In this document: positions 9,308 to 18,205 of the stretch, one piece after another
How the letters are laid out: every line of letters starts with the position of its first letter
Position numbering within the stretch: position 1 is the stretch's first letter
Source of the DNA: Oscillatoria acuminata PCC 6304
GTDB lineage: Bacteria; Cyanobacteriota; Cyanobacteriia; Cyanobacteriales; Laspinemataceae
Reading direction: 5' to 3'
Assembly: GCF_000317105.1 (NCBI RefSeq)
Contig: NC_019693.1
Span: 5,209,227-5,273,226 of the forward strand
DNA: 64,000 bases
The notes under the pieces: generated by a model
The model's input: the letters and a program-made list of their open reading frames with translations, nothing else
The model's database searches: none
What the model was told of the DNA's origin: nothing
Translations under genes and position numbers: made by a program

Positions 9308-10066
9308 ATGGAAACGGAAAAATTTATCACCATTGATGACGAAACTATTTCACTGCGGCAAGCCCTGGGTTATCTGAGGACCAGTGGCGACTTGCAACAG
9401 TTTATTATGAAGATTTTGCGGCAGCACGTCATCGAACAAGAGTTGCAAAGTCAAGCTGATTTGGAAATTGATGGTTCCCTTTTAGAACAGGCAATCATAA
9501 ATTTTCGCCTCCAAAATCAACTGGTGCAATCGGACCGTTTTGACCAATGGCTACAAAGTCAAAGCCTAACTTATACGACATTTCGCAATCAGTTCGCCGC
9601 TGGGTTGAAAATTGAGGAAATCAAAACCAAAGTCACCGCTGAACAACTGGAAGACTATTTTCAGAAAAATCAGCAAGCCTTTGAGCAGGTTGTTCTCTCC
9701 CGAATTGTGGTAGAAACCTTCGACAAAGCAATAGAACTGAAAGCTCAAATCGAACAAACTGGGGCGAGTTTTGAAGCCTTAGCCAAAGAGCATTCTCTCG
9801 CAGGTGAAAAAGCCTATAATGGCATGATGGGAGCGATTCTGGTCAGTCAACTTCCCCCGGCAATTCGCGATGCGATTTCCACGGCTCAACCGGGAGATAT
9901 TGTAGGTCCGATGGAATTGGAAGGTCGTTACAGCTTATTGCGCCTAGAACAACGGATTCCGGCTACTCTAGAGGGACAACTGAAACGCCAGCTTCAAGAG
10001 CAATTGTTCGAGCAGTGGTGGCAAAGCAAACTCCAAAATAAAAACGTTAAGTTGCAGGTTGAATAA
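9308..10066 (+). CDS. Parvulin-type (PpiC) peptidyl-prolyl isomerase
   Basis: The product has 252 residues with no signal peptide. The N-terminal ~110 residues are helical, like the SurA/PpiC chaperone region. Residues about 128-225 are a rotamase domain with LSRIVVETFDKAIELKAQIE, the G.SFEALAKEHSLA segment and a C-terminal G-rich strand (GDIVGPMELEGRYSLLRLE). Such enzymes catalyse cis-trans isomerisation of X-Pro bonds. In cyanobacteria they often accompany peptide-export genes, which fits the ABC exporter directly upstream, but no HlyD partner or peptide precursor was found here. The role in export is therefore inference. Confidence 0.8.
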   Translation: METEKFITIDDETISLRQALGYLRTSGDLQQFIMKILRQHVIEQELQSQADLEIDGSLLEQAIINFRLQNQLVQSDRFDQWLQSQSLTYTTFRNQFAAGLKIEEIKTKVTAEQLEDYFQKNQQAFEQVVLSRIVVETFDKAIELKAQIEQTGASFEALAKEHSLAGEKAYNGMMGAILVSQLPPAIRDAISTAQPGDIVGPMELEGRYSLLRLEQRIPATLEGQLKRQLQEQLFEQWWQSKLQNKNVKLQVE

Positions 10067-10081
10067 CGGAGGGAATAGGAC

Positions 10082-10194
10082 GGAAAGTTAACGGTTTTTC
10101 CAAAAAATAAGGTGCGCGATCGCTTCTTGCGGTAACGCACCTTATGGGTTAGGCGATCATTGTACATCCCTGATCGCCCCTCCGTTAACTTTCC
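10082..10194. terminator. Highly structured convergent intergenic region
   Basis: Three nested or adjacent inverted repeats are present. GGAAAGTTAACGG (10082-10094) pairs with CCGTTAACTTTCC (10182-10194). TAAGGTGCG...CGCACCTTA spans 10108-10144, and GGCGATCA...TGATCGCC spans 10152-10178. The region fills the gap between convergent genes and probably stops transcription in both directions. Confidence 0.55.
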
Positions 10195-10197
10195 CAA

Positions 10198-10656
10198 TTA
10201 AAAGGCATAAATTCGGCCTTTTTCATCGGTATAAAATCCCCGGTCAATGCGTTCTCCTGTCATGGCTGGGCGAATGGCGATGGTTACATCATTTCCGACT
10301 GAAGTAATATCAAAATGTAAAGGCACTTCACTAGCACCAACCGGGGAATTGATAAAAACATTCAAGTTTCGATAAAGATCGGTCTCGGAAGTGGGGTTGA
10401 GCAGAAAATTACCTAACCCGACCCTTGTTCCCGCCCCTATTTGTCGAAATCCCCCATCTTGAAGGCTATATTCCAAGGAGGTGCCTGCATTATTCAGCAG
10501 GGTGATGTTGATCGGAAGGTTGACATTTACATCGGTTTCCGGTTGCCAAAATCCCGGTTCTCGTCCTCCAGTTTCACTGGGTTGAGAAATCGCCAGGGTG
10601 GAATTTAGCAAAACTGTTGCTACAATGGAGGCGGTGACAATGATTAAGCGCTTCAT
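10198..10656 (-). CDS. Small secreted protein of unknown function
   Basis: The product has 152 residues. The N-terminus MKRLIIVTASIVATVLLNS is a clear signal peptide, with probable cleavage near residue 25 (LAIS/QPSE). The mature part is rich in Asn, Thr and Gly and reads as beta-strand (VNVNLPINITLLNNAG; GASEVPLHFDIT), ending GFYTDEKGRIYAF. It has no cysteines or recognised catalytic motif. No family was recognised; a periplasmic or exported beta-sandwich is plausible. It converges with the parvulin gene and is followed upstream by 420 bp containing an R4 repeat. Confidence 0.6.
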   Translation of the reverse strand: MKRLIIVTASIVATVLLNSTLAISQPSETGGREPGFWQPETDVNVNLPINITLLNNAGTSLEYSLQDGGFRQIGAGTRVGLGNFLLNPTSETDLYRNLNVFINSPVGASEVPLHFDITSVGNDVTIAIRPAMTGERIDRGFYTDEKGRIYAF

Positions 10657-10976
10657 ACTGTTTTTCTGTCGGGGCTTACAAAGAATGGAATTAGTTGATT
10701 CAGATACAATTCGCAGAGGGCAACCCTGCTGCTTACGATTACTATAGCCCTCTTTTTACTCCTTGTCATTAGACCCCGAACAAAGTTATCGTTTGTTCAT
10801 TTAAGTTATTAAATTTGTGACAAATCTTATCAAATCCCCCTTGACAAAATTATTGAATTTTGCATTTTCATGAATTTAGGATTAAATACCCGTTGTCTCT
10901 TCAGATCAGCAGGGAGCAAGACCCTCTCATGTTAACGATTCAAGCTAACCCATCAAGTCAGGATACAGAAGAGTTT

Positions 10977-11044
10977 AGAAACCGGGTTTCTTAAAAAAAT
11001 GTCTGCTCATTGGCAACCCATTTGTGCTAAAAACCCGGTTTCTT
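10977..11044. repeat. R4 repeat, copy b
   Basis: AGAAACCGGGTTTCTT (10977-10992) pairs with AAAAACCCGGTTTCTT ending at 11044. The arrangement is the same as in copy a. It lies just beyond the 3' end of the FAD oxidoreductase gene. Confidence 0.75.
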
Positions 11045-11078
11045 TTCCTCTCGAACTAATCCTATACTGAACTCCTCA

Positions 11079-13211
11079 TTATCGCCAATCTTCCCAAGTA
11101 TTGTTGAAAATAGAAGTATTGGGAAAGGCAATGGGATTGCCGCTATCCACCAGGCGAGTTTGTAACATTTCTAACTGGGGTTCCTGTAAGGGAAGATTGT
11201 CCACTAACTGATAGGGGAGAATTCCTTTTTCTAAAGAGAAATCGGCGGTTACTCCTGCGGCAACTCCAGAGGACCATTCAAAGGAATGAACCCGATAGGC
11301 AGCGGCAGCAATATGGCTGGTGGCGATACTTTTTCCAGCAATTAATAGGTTGTCAATTCGTTGAGGAATCAAGGCACGGAGGGGAATTTGGAAGGGATAA
11401 GCGGTACCCGCCCCCCGACGTTCTCCCTCCAGTTCGGTGTTCCCGGGGGCTTCTGGGGGGGAGAGGGTCATGCAGGGATGGAAGTCGATCGCATAGTGGG
11501 CAATTCCCACAGAATCAGGGAAAATTGTAGAGCGCGATCGCGAGGGTCGTCCGTCCAAATTCGGTCGTTGCCCGATCGTTTCTAAAGTTTGTAATCCAGA
11601 GAGAGATTCCCACAATCGTCGATACTCTTGGGGTTCCAAATTCGTCCGATAAAACTCATCAGAATAATCCGCCCGCGAAATATCAATTTCCCACACCATA
11701 AACCCATCGGGATGACCCCAACCGGGCCGTCCAATAATCCGCCGTCCCTCGCGCATATAAGGATATTTAGATAATCCATTGGCGGTTCCCATCGGCGAAT
11801 CGAGTCCCGAAAGATAACGATGATTCGGGTGGAGTTCTTTAAATCCATCCCCTAACTGAGAATCGGTAGTTCCCTGGACTAACCAATAGAAAAAGCCGAT
11901 CGCGTGTTCTTCTCCCGCTTGGAGGGTTTCGGTTCTTAATCCTCCCATCCAACCCCCCGGTTGCAGTTGCCCGGTGGATTCCAACTGTTGTCGGGTATAG
12001 ATTAAATTATCTTGCGCCGTTCCGGGTCGATAATCATTTCCCCAAGTCCAGTTTTGCATGGAGATATCTCCGGGATTAATCGGATATTCTCGGGGGTTGG
12101 AGGGGAGAGTTTTCTGATAGTTTTCACTCCAGATGCGGCGGTAGGTATAAACTAAATTAAAATTCGCCAATCGTTCCAGTTCATAACTGTAATAAGGCGC
12201 GTAACGATCGTAAAAATCCGGTTTGATGTGCTGTTGGGGTTCTTCGGTCGCCTGCATGGCAAAGGTATAAGTAAACCCTTGGGTACAGTAGGGATTGCCC
12301 TGGGCACTAGAAGAGGAGGGTTCAAGGGGCGATCGCGGATCAACCCCGAGGCGATAAGGTATATCCGCTAACCCGATCAGTTCCCCGGTTTCCGTAGCAT
12401 CGATCACATACCATTGGGCCGGTTGGGCGACAGTTGTAGTATTTCGGGCATTGCGATCGCGCGTCATGGGCACAAAGCGCACGATGTTTTTATGAAACCG
12501 GGCAGAATTTTCGTAGCGATAGGCATCTTCCAGGATTTGCGAGAGGGATTCCGCATTCACGGGGGGCTGACCTGGGGCAGGTTCAATTTGAATCGCGACT
12601 GCACTTTGAATTTGTTCGCCTTCTTGAGTGGGGGAAATATCCAACTCTTTAATTACCGTGTTGGGATACCATTTGAGAGTCCCTTTCCCCCGTTTGGCCG
12701 CTCTTTCCAATTGGTCAAAGAGCAGTTTATGGCCGTCATACGGCATAAAACAGGATTCACTCACCCAACATTGACCGGGGTTGAGGCGTCCATACTTGCG
12801 CCGGATACTCTCGCGAAATTCCAAGTATCCTCGGGGATAAAATAACTGTTGTCGTTGGGTGGGTCGTTCATCCAGGGCCGAAGTGCCTTGGGAGGAAATT
12901 TGACCCCCGATCCAGTCGGTAATATCCGTGATGCAAACCGTTCGACCGGCCAATAAGGACTCGTAGGCGCTGGCAGCACCCGCTAATCCACCCCCGGCAA
13001 CTAAAATTTCACAGGCCACTTCTTGATCTGGGGCGCGAGGGGGTGTGGCATCCGCTACAGAGGTCGCTAATGCCAGGGTGATTAAGCTCACCAGTAGACT
13101 GAAACAGGAGCGAGTTAGGGAGATGCTCCGAACAAGAGGGTGGGGTAATCCCTGCGTTTGACGCTGCATAGGTATCGAATTGGGTAAGCTGGTAAACGGT
13201 GACTTTGGCAA
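11079..13211 (-). CDS. Exported FAD-dependent oxidoreductase
   Basis: The product has 710 residues. After an N-terminal hydrophobic segment (about 34-55, ending VADA) comes a dinucleotide-binding motif, VAGGGLAGAASAYES (71-85), followed by the conserved TDITDWIGGQISSQGT. The C-terminal region has LLIAGKSIATSHIAAAAYR, typical of the FAD_oxidored family (PF12831). The signal-like N-terminus suggests periplasmic or membrane-tethered action, unusual for a flavoprotein but known in this family. A second ATG at residue 15 (13169) is possible. The substrate is unknown. It is divergent from the histidine kinase gene starting at 13398. Confidence 0.85.
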   Translation of the reverse strand: MPKSPFTSLPNSIPMQRQTQGLPHPLVRSISLTRSCFSLLVSLITLALATSVADATPPRAPDQEVACEILVAGGGLAGAASAYESLLAGRTVCITDITDWIGGQISSQGTSALDERPTQRQQLFYPRGYLEFRESIRRKYGRLNPGQCWVSESCFMPYDGHKLLFDQLERAAKRGKGTLKWYPNTVIKELDISPTQEGEQIQSAVAIQIEPAPGQPPVNAESLSQILEDAYRYENSARFHKNIVRFVPMTRDRNARNTTTVAQPAQWYVIDATETGELIGLADIPYRLGVDPRSPLEPSSSSAQGNPYCTQGFTYTFAMQATEEPQQHIKPDFYDRYAPYYSYELERLANFNLVYTYRRIWSENYQKTLPSNPREYPINPGDISMQNWTWGNDYRPGTAQDNLIYTRQQLESTGQLQPGGWMGGLRTETLQAGEEHAIGFFYWLVQGTTDSQLGDGFKELHPNHRYLSGLDSPMGTANGLSKYPYMREGRRIIGRPGWGHPDGFMVWEIDISRADYSDEFYRTNLEPQEYRRLWESLSGLQTLETIGQRPNLDGRPSRSRSTIFPDSVGIAHYAIDFHPCMTLSPPEAPGNTELEGERRGAGTAYPFQIPLRALIPQRIDNLLIAGKSIATSHIAAAAYRVHSFEWSSGVAAGVTADFSLEKGILPYQLVDNLPLQEPQLEMLQTRLVDSGNPIAFPNTSIFNNTWEDWR

Positions 13212-13397
13212 AGGGGATCCGTAGTCTCTGTAACAGATACTACTTTTTCCTCCTTGTTCATGTTAGCTATACGGAGGTGATTTGGGGAATTCAGGTTGCA
13301 AAATTTGGCGATCGCCCTACTCTATTCAGTAGGGATTCAGGGATTGAAGGTCTTGAAATCGATTGAACCCGTGGAAAACTTAGGACGTTATTAACCT

Positions 13398-15971
13398 ATG
13401 CACGTTACCTCATCCAATTTACCGATGAAACCGTTTGAAACTCCCGGGTTTGACGGGTCTCCGTCTTCGGAGCATCCCCCCCAGGAGAACGAAGCTCTTT
13501 TGCACAGTATTGTTAATAATATTCCCGGTGCCATTTACCGATGCACCTATCAGGGTAACTGGAAAATAGCGTTCATTAGCAAAGGAATTGAACAAATTTC
13601 TGGATATCCAGTCTCCCATTTTCTCCACCATCCCATTGCTCGATTTAAAATGCTTGTTCATCCCGAGGACCAGGGGATTGCCCAACAGACTGTAGAAGCG
13701 GCGTTATTATCTCAACAGCCTTATACTTTAGACTACCGCATTATCAAAGCCGATGGGACGATCGCTTGGGTCCGCGAAATCGGTCAAGGCATCTGCGATC
13801 GCCAGGGACATCTGTGCGGATTGGATGGAATCCTCTCTCCCTTAGCTAATATTCACTCCCGCCCTATTGACGAAACAAGCCAGGAATTAAACCCAAAAAT
13901 TGCCCCCAAACGGACAATTTTAGAACAGATTAATGAAGGATTTTTAAACTTAGATTCCCAAGGGCAGGTCATTTATATCAATTCCCAAGGGGAAAATTTA
14001 TTACAAACCACCCATCAAACCCTTTGTCAACCCCAGGAAACTCTCGCACTCCCTCCCGATTTGGCTCAATTTTTTGCGGATTTGAAAACCGCTTTATCCG
14101 GTACAAATCCTCGACCTGTAGAAGCCTGTTATCCCTATCGCGAGACCTGGTTAGAGGTTCGCGCTCATCCTTATGACTCGGGTATCTTAGTCTTTTTAAG
14201 TGATATTACCTCCCGCAAACAAGTTTTAAATTCCTTACGACAGCGGGAAAATCTCTATCGGACCTTTGTCAAAAATTTTCCGAATGGCGTAATCTTATTA
14301 TTTGACCCAGACTTGCGTCATACCTTGGCTGAAGGTCGGGATTTAGAGGCGATGCATTTGACCAAGACAAATGTAGAAGGGAAAACACTCCAAGAGGCAT
14401 TTCCTTCAGACATTTGCCACAGCCTGGAACCCTTGTATCGAGAGGTACTAACGGGGGAAACTCGGTTGACTGAACTCACCTTTGGCAGTCGCATTTATTT
14501 GACCCAAATTCTTCCTATCAAAAATGAGGCGGGAGAGGTTTTAGGGGGGATGGTGATGACTCAAAATATGACGGAATGCAAACTTGCTGAATCGGAAAAT
14601 GCTCGATTAATTGCTTCGTTACAAAGAAGTGAAGCCAAAACTCGGGCAATGGCTTCTTTGCTGTCCGAAGCGGAAAAATTGGCTCATGTGGGATGTTGGG
14701 AATTTGAAATTGCCACGAACCGAATTATTTGTTCCGATGAAGTTTATCGAATGTTGGGGTTAGATTTGAATGCAGCCTCCCCAACTTATCCAGAATACTT
14801 GCAAAAAATTCATCCCGAAGACCGGGAAACTGCTGAACAAGTGATGGAACGGGCGATTCAGGGGGGAGAATCTTATCAAGTAGAACAGCGCATTCTCCAA
14901 TCTGACGGGTCAATCCGATATATTTCGGCTAATGGAGAACCAATTTTTAATGAAGCGGGGGAAGTGGTTAAGGTGTTGGGGAGTCTGTTAGATATTACCG
15001 ATCGCCATTTATCCCAGCAGGCTTTAATTAAGTCGGAAGCCCAGTTAGAATTGCGGGCCCGGGAGTTAGAAAAAACCCTGTATGAACTGCAACGGACTCA
15101 AACTCAACTCATTCAAACTGAACGGATGTCTGGGTTGGGACAGATGGTGGCGGGAATTGCCCATGAAGTGAACAATCCCGTGGGGTTTATTTATGGAAAT
15201 ATCGCTCATGCAACGTCCTATATTGACGATTTGGTTAATTTAGTCAATCTCTACCAAAAACATTACCCAGAACCGGACCCGGAAATTGTCGATGAGATTG
15301 AAGAAATTGATTTAGAGTTTTTATTTGAAGATTTGCCTCGATTGTTGCGTTCCATGAAAGTGGGGGCGGAACGAATTCGGGAAATCGTGCGATCGCTGCG
15401 GAATTTTTCCCGATTAGACGAAGCGGATAACAAACAGGTGAATATTCATGAAGGGATTGATAGTACCCTGTTAATTTTACAACACCATCTCCGAGATGAC
15501 AGCCCAGAACCCAACTCGAATAACAATATTACCGTGATTAAACAGTATGGCGATTTACCACGGGTTGATTGTTACCCTAGTGAACTTAATCAAGTGTTTC
15601 TGAATATCATCACCAATGCGATCGATGTTCTCAAACCCCAGAAAACCCCGCGCCAAATCACTATTCAAACTGAAGCAGTCATCCGTGAGCAAACCTCTTC
15701 AGAACCGCCGAGCCCTGATTGGATTATCATCCGCATTATCGATAATGGTCCGGGGATGACAGCGGAGATTCAACAACGAATGTTTGATCCGTTTTTCACG
15801 ACCAAACCTGTGGGCATGGGGACGGGGTTGGGATTATCAATTAGCTATCAAATTATTGTAGAACAACATAAGGGCAAGTTAACTTGTTCCTCAGAACCGG
15901 GAAAAGGGACGGAGTTAATCATTGAGTTACCCGTGCATCAAGACTATGAGGAACCGGCGTTGTTTGAATGA
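13398..15971 (+). CDS. Multi-PAS sensor histidine kinase
   Basis: The product has 857 residues and no membrane segment. Four PAS-like units can be seen: about 33-155 (with HPEDQGIAQQ and KADGTIAWVREIG), 172-275, 290-390 and 420-545 (HPEDRETAEQ, QSDGSIRYISANGEP). A coiled coil leads into the phosphoacceptor region MVAGIAHEVNNPVGFIYGNI, with H589 as the likely phosphorylated residue. The ATPase domain has an N-box (FLNIITNAIDVL), DNGPGM and GMGTGLGLSIS. No receiver domain is fused and no response regulator is adjacent, so the partner is unknown. It is probably cytoplasmic, sensing through PAS ligands. Confidence 0.88.
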   Translation: MHVTSSNLPMKPFETPGFDGSPSSEHPPQENEALLHSIVNNIPGAIYRCTYQGNWKIAFISKGIEQISGYPVSHFLHHPIARFKMLVHPEDQGIAQQTVEAALLSQQPYTLDYRIIKADGTIAWVREIGQGICDRQGHLCGLDGILSPLANIHSRPIDETSQELNPKIAPKRTILEQINEGFLNLDSQGQVIYINSQGENLLQTTHQTLCQPQETLALPPDLAQFFADLKTALSGTNPRPVEACYPYRETWLEVRAHPYDSGILVFLSDITSRKQVLNSLRQRENLYRTFVKNFPNGVILLFDPDLRHTLAEGRDLEAMHLTKTNVEGKTLQEAFPSDICHSLEPLYREVLTGETRLTELTFGSRIYLTQILPIKNEAGEVLGGMVMTQNMTECKLAESENARLIASLQRSEAKTRAMASLLSEAEKLAHVGCWEFEIATNRIICSDEVYRMLGLDLNAASPTYPEYLQKIHPEDRETAEQVMERAIQGGESYQVEQRILQSDGSIRYISANGEPIFNEAGEVVKVLGSLLDITDRHLSQQALIKSEAQLELRARELEKTLYELQRTQTQLIQTERMSGLGQMVAGIAHEVNNPVGFIYGNIAHATSYIDDLVNLVNLYQKHYPEPDPEIVDEIEEIDLEFLFEDLPRLLRSMKVGAERIREIVRSLRNFSRLDEADNKQVNIHEGIDSTLLILQHHLRDDSPEPNSNNNITVIKQYGDLPRVDCYPSELNQVFLNIITNAIDVLKPQKTPRQITIQTEAVIREQTSSEPPSPDWIIIRIIDNGPGMTAEIQQRMFDPFFTTKPVGMGTGLGLSISYQIIVEQHKGKLTCSSEPGKGTELIIELPVHQDYEEPALFE

Positions 15972-16022
15972 AGGTTTTGGAGTCAAAACATTAGGTCATG
16001 GTATCAAAAAGCCAGACTTTAT

Positions 16023-16460
16023 TTAGAGGGGTTCTATTTGTTTGACCACTCGGAGAATCACCCAACAGATTAAGACACTGGCTAATCCGAGTTGCCACAA
16101 TCCACAACCAATCAATAGTCCAAGGGCAGCCGCAACCCAAATGGCGGCTGCGGAGGTCAATCCCCGAACCCGATCGCGATCGCGCAAAATCGTTCCTCCT
16201 CCCAAAAAACTGACCCCAGTCACAATGCCTTGAATGATTCGACTAAATGCATCGGTACTGTTTAATGCAACACCGAGTTGCACAGGCAACAATGCCAAGA
16301 GAGTTGTACCAAAAGTAACCAGCATATAGGTTCTTAAACCGGCAGGTTTATGTTCCCTTTCGCGATTGAATCCGATCACGGCCCCGACGAACAATGATAA
16401 CCCCAGTCGTCCCAATAAGTGCAAGGTATCCACGGGAGCAAGGGTGCTAAGATTTGACAC
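16023..16460 (-). CDS. MgtC/SapB family membrane protein
   Basis: The product has 145 residues from a GTG at 16460. It contains the MgtC core LLGRLGLSLFVGAVIGFNRE followed by GLRTYMLVTFGTTLLALLP, then two or three more hydrophobic helices. MgtC proteins are inner-membrane proteins tied to Mg2+ limitation and ATP synthase control in enterobacteria. This one is the short form without the soluble C-terminal domain, so its role is less certain. It is convergent with the histidine kinase gene and divergent from the DUF1830 gene. Confidence 0.8.
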   Translation of the reverse strand: MSNLSTLAPVDTLHLLGRLGLSLFVGAVIGFNREREHKPAGLRTYMLVTFGTTLLALLPVQLGVALNSTDAFSRIIQGIVTGVSFLGGGTILRDRDRVRGLTSAAAIWVAAALGLLIGCGLWQLGLASVLICWVILRVVKQIEPL

Positions 16461-16748
16461 GGTAGAGTTGGCTCAATGGAGTCTGCATCATTTACTGTAC
16501 AAGCAAAAGGGTCAAAATGCTACCTCGCCCTGATGGTGAGGCGGATTAGAAAGGATTATTCATAAATTAAACTTATAACCAATAGTTAAGGAGTGAGCGG
16601 GTGTAACCCGGGACTAATCACCGAGATTAAGTCTGGTTTTTCTGAAATTATGGGCTTTTTATGCCAATTTTTGGATCGGGGTGCTTGCAAGTCACCTGGG
16701 ATGCATCTCGTTTAATTACATAAAAATAAATTATCAAATAATCGAACT

Positions 16749-17144
16749 ATGTCTTTAGATAGAGGTGACCCTAGGTCGAGTTATGGGAAAAAGATAAAAG
16801 AGAACAGTGAAAAAAACGAGATGGCTATGCCTAAATCGACGAATTCTCTCTCTTGCTCATCCTCTGATGCAATTCTTTGTTATTATTTGAATTCTACAAG
16901 TGAGATTCAGGTAATTAAAAGTGAATGTCGGGACACTTGGGAGTTTGAGCGTGTTGTATTTCCGGGACAACGGCTTTTTTTTGAAGCTATTTCTACAGCC
17001 CAGTTAGAAATTTACAAGGCGAAGAATTCGGGTTTACAGTTAGCTGCTCGGGTGAAATGCGATCGCTTGCAAGTTGTGCAAGAGCGCAGATCATCTTTCA
17101 CAACGGTCTCTCAATTCCTAGGGCAACAACTAGCAGCTTGTTAA
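16749..17144 (+). CDS. DUF1830 protein
   Basis: The product has 131 residues as drawn. Residues about 43-110 (CYYLNSTSEIQVIKS...RVVFPGQRLFFEA...LEIYKA) match DUF1830, a small domain largely confined to cyanobacteria, of unknown function. Family members are usually 70-100 residues, so translation may begin at the internal ATG 16821 or 16827, giving 107 or 105 residues. The C-terminal tail (VQERRSSFTTVSQFLGQQ) lies outside the domain. A strong terminator follows at 17228. Confidence 0.7.
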   Translation: MSLDRGDPRSSYGKKIKENSEKNEMAMPKSTNSLSCSSSDAILCYYLNSTSEIQVIKSECRDTWEFERVVFPGQRLFFEAISTAQLEIYKAKNSGLQLAARVKCDRLQVVQERRSSFTTVSQFLGQQLAAC

Positions 17145-17227
17145 GTTCAAACAAAATTCAGGGTGATTTGTAGCAGTTTAAACACTGCGTATTAATGTAA
17201 TGACTGGGTGATGCATGGGTGTGAAAA

Positions 17228-17272
17228 ACAGAGGAGAAGAAGCGATCGCTTTTTCTCCTCTGTGTTTTTTTT
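17228..17272 (+). terminator. Strong terminator after the DUF1830 gene
   Basis: An 11-bp perfect stem (ACAGAGGAGAA/TTCTCCTCTGT) encloses a palindromic AGCGATCGCT and is followed by eight T residues. It is a classic intrinsic terminator with a HIP1 octamer in its loop. From 17278 to about 17335 there is a degraded repeat with the AGCCCGCCTGCGCGGGCT palindrome. Confidence 0.8.
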
Positions 17273-17503
17273 ACCCCCCGCAGCGTCAAGCCTGGAGGCT
17301 CACAGGACGAAGCCCGCCTGCGCGGGCTAAAAGAGTTCCGCAGATTTTGAGAACGCCGGCGAACGTTGAGCGCCCCTTTTGGTGTAAAGTAGAGGCGATC
17401 GCAGTCAGGATCGAGAGAGCATCCGGGGCGAGTGTTGAAGCTGGGGTGCAAAATTTAGTCGGTTGAGGATGCGATCGCTATTACTCACCAACGAGGCAGG
17501 ACT

Positions 17504-18040
17504 ATGCGGACCTACACGATGCAAGAAAGTACCCAAGTTGCAAGTCGGGCAACGGCGGATATTACCCAGTGGTTGCAAAATTCACCCCGGACTCTTTCTA
17601 TTCAAAATGTTGAAAATGACCCGAACTATCAAGCCATTGATGTGGATTTAGTGGTGAAGACGGACCGAGGGGAATCTAAACTGGAAATCAAAGGCGATCG
17701 CTATCATAAAACTGGCAATTTCTTTTTTGAAACTCACAGCAATCGGGAAAAAAATACTCCCGGTTGTTTTCTCTACACCCAAGCGGATTGGTTGTGCTAT
17801 TATTTTGTGGAAATCGGCCTGTTGTACTTGCTGCCGATGCCTCAGACCCGGAATTGGTTCCTCAACCACATCGAACGGTTTCCGTCCAAGTCTACCACCA
17901 CTCCCATTCGAGGCGGTGGTTGTTACACCACCGTGGGACGGCTTGTGCCGATCGCAGTGGTTCTCCAGGAAGTACCCGAGGTAAAACGATTTGAACTTTG
18001 CTCAGTTCGGGACGGAAGGTCGGAAAAAAAGGAAGACTGA
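17504..18040 (+). CDS. Unrecognised protein with PD-(D/E)XK-like residue pattern
   Basis: The product has 178 residues with a good ribosome-binding stretch (AGGCAGGA) just before the ATG. No family name was recognised. Residues 44-78 read as a strand with AIDVDLVV (D46, D48), a turn, then LEIKGDRYH (E61, K63) and GNFFFETHSN (E76). A D followed about 13-15 residues later by ExK is the active-site spacing of PD-(D/E)XK nuclease folds, so a nuclease-like or inactive nuclease-like domain is possible. The second half carries WFLNHIERF and a VGRLVPIAVVLQE strand. The Hpt gene follows 165 bp downstream on the same strand. Confidence 0.6.
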   Translation: MRTYTMQESTQVASRATADITQWLQNSPRTLSIQNVENDPNYQAIDVDLVVKTDRGESKLEIKGDRYHKTGNFFFETHSNREKNTPGCFLYTQADWLCYYFVEIGLLYLLPMPQTRNWFLNHIERFPSKSTTTPIRGGGCYTTVGRLVPIAVVLQEVPEVKRFELCSVRDGRSEKKED

Positions 18041-18205
18041 CGGCGATGAGGGATTCAAGAGGCGACTGCCACAGCCTGGAAAGAGCGGGGTTTCAAACCA
18101 GTCTGGCTTTACCACAGGTGATCAACCCTTCAGCGTTCATGCCATAGGTGCCAGATCTCAGTTAAAACTGAGAGGGAGAGAATCGTTAGTTAGAGGGAGT
18201 CTGCT

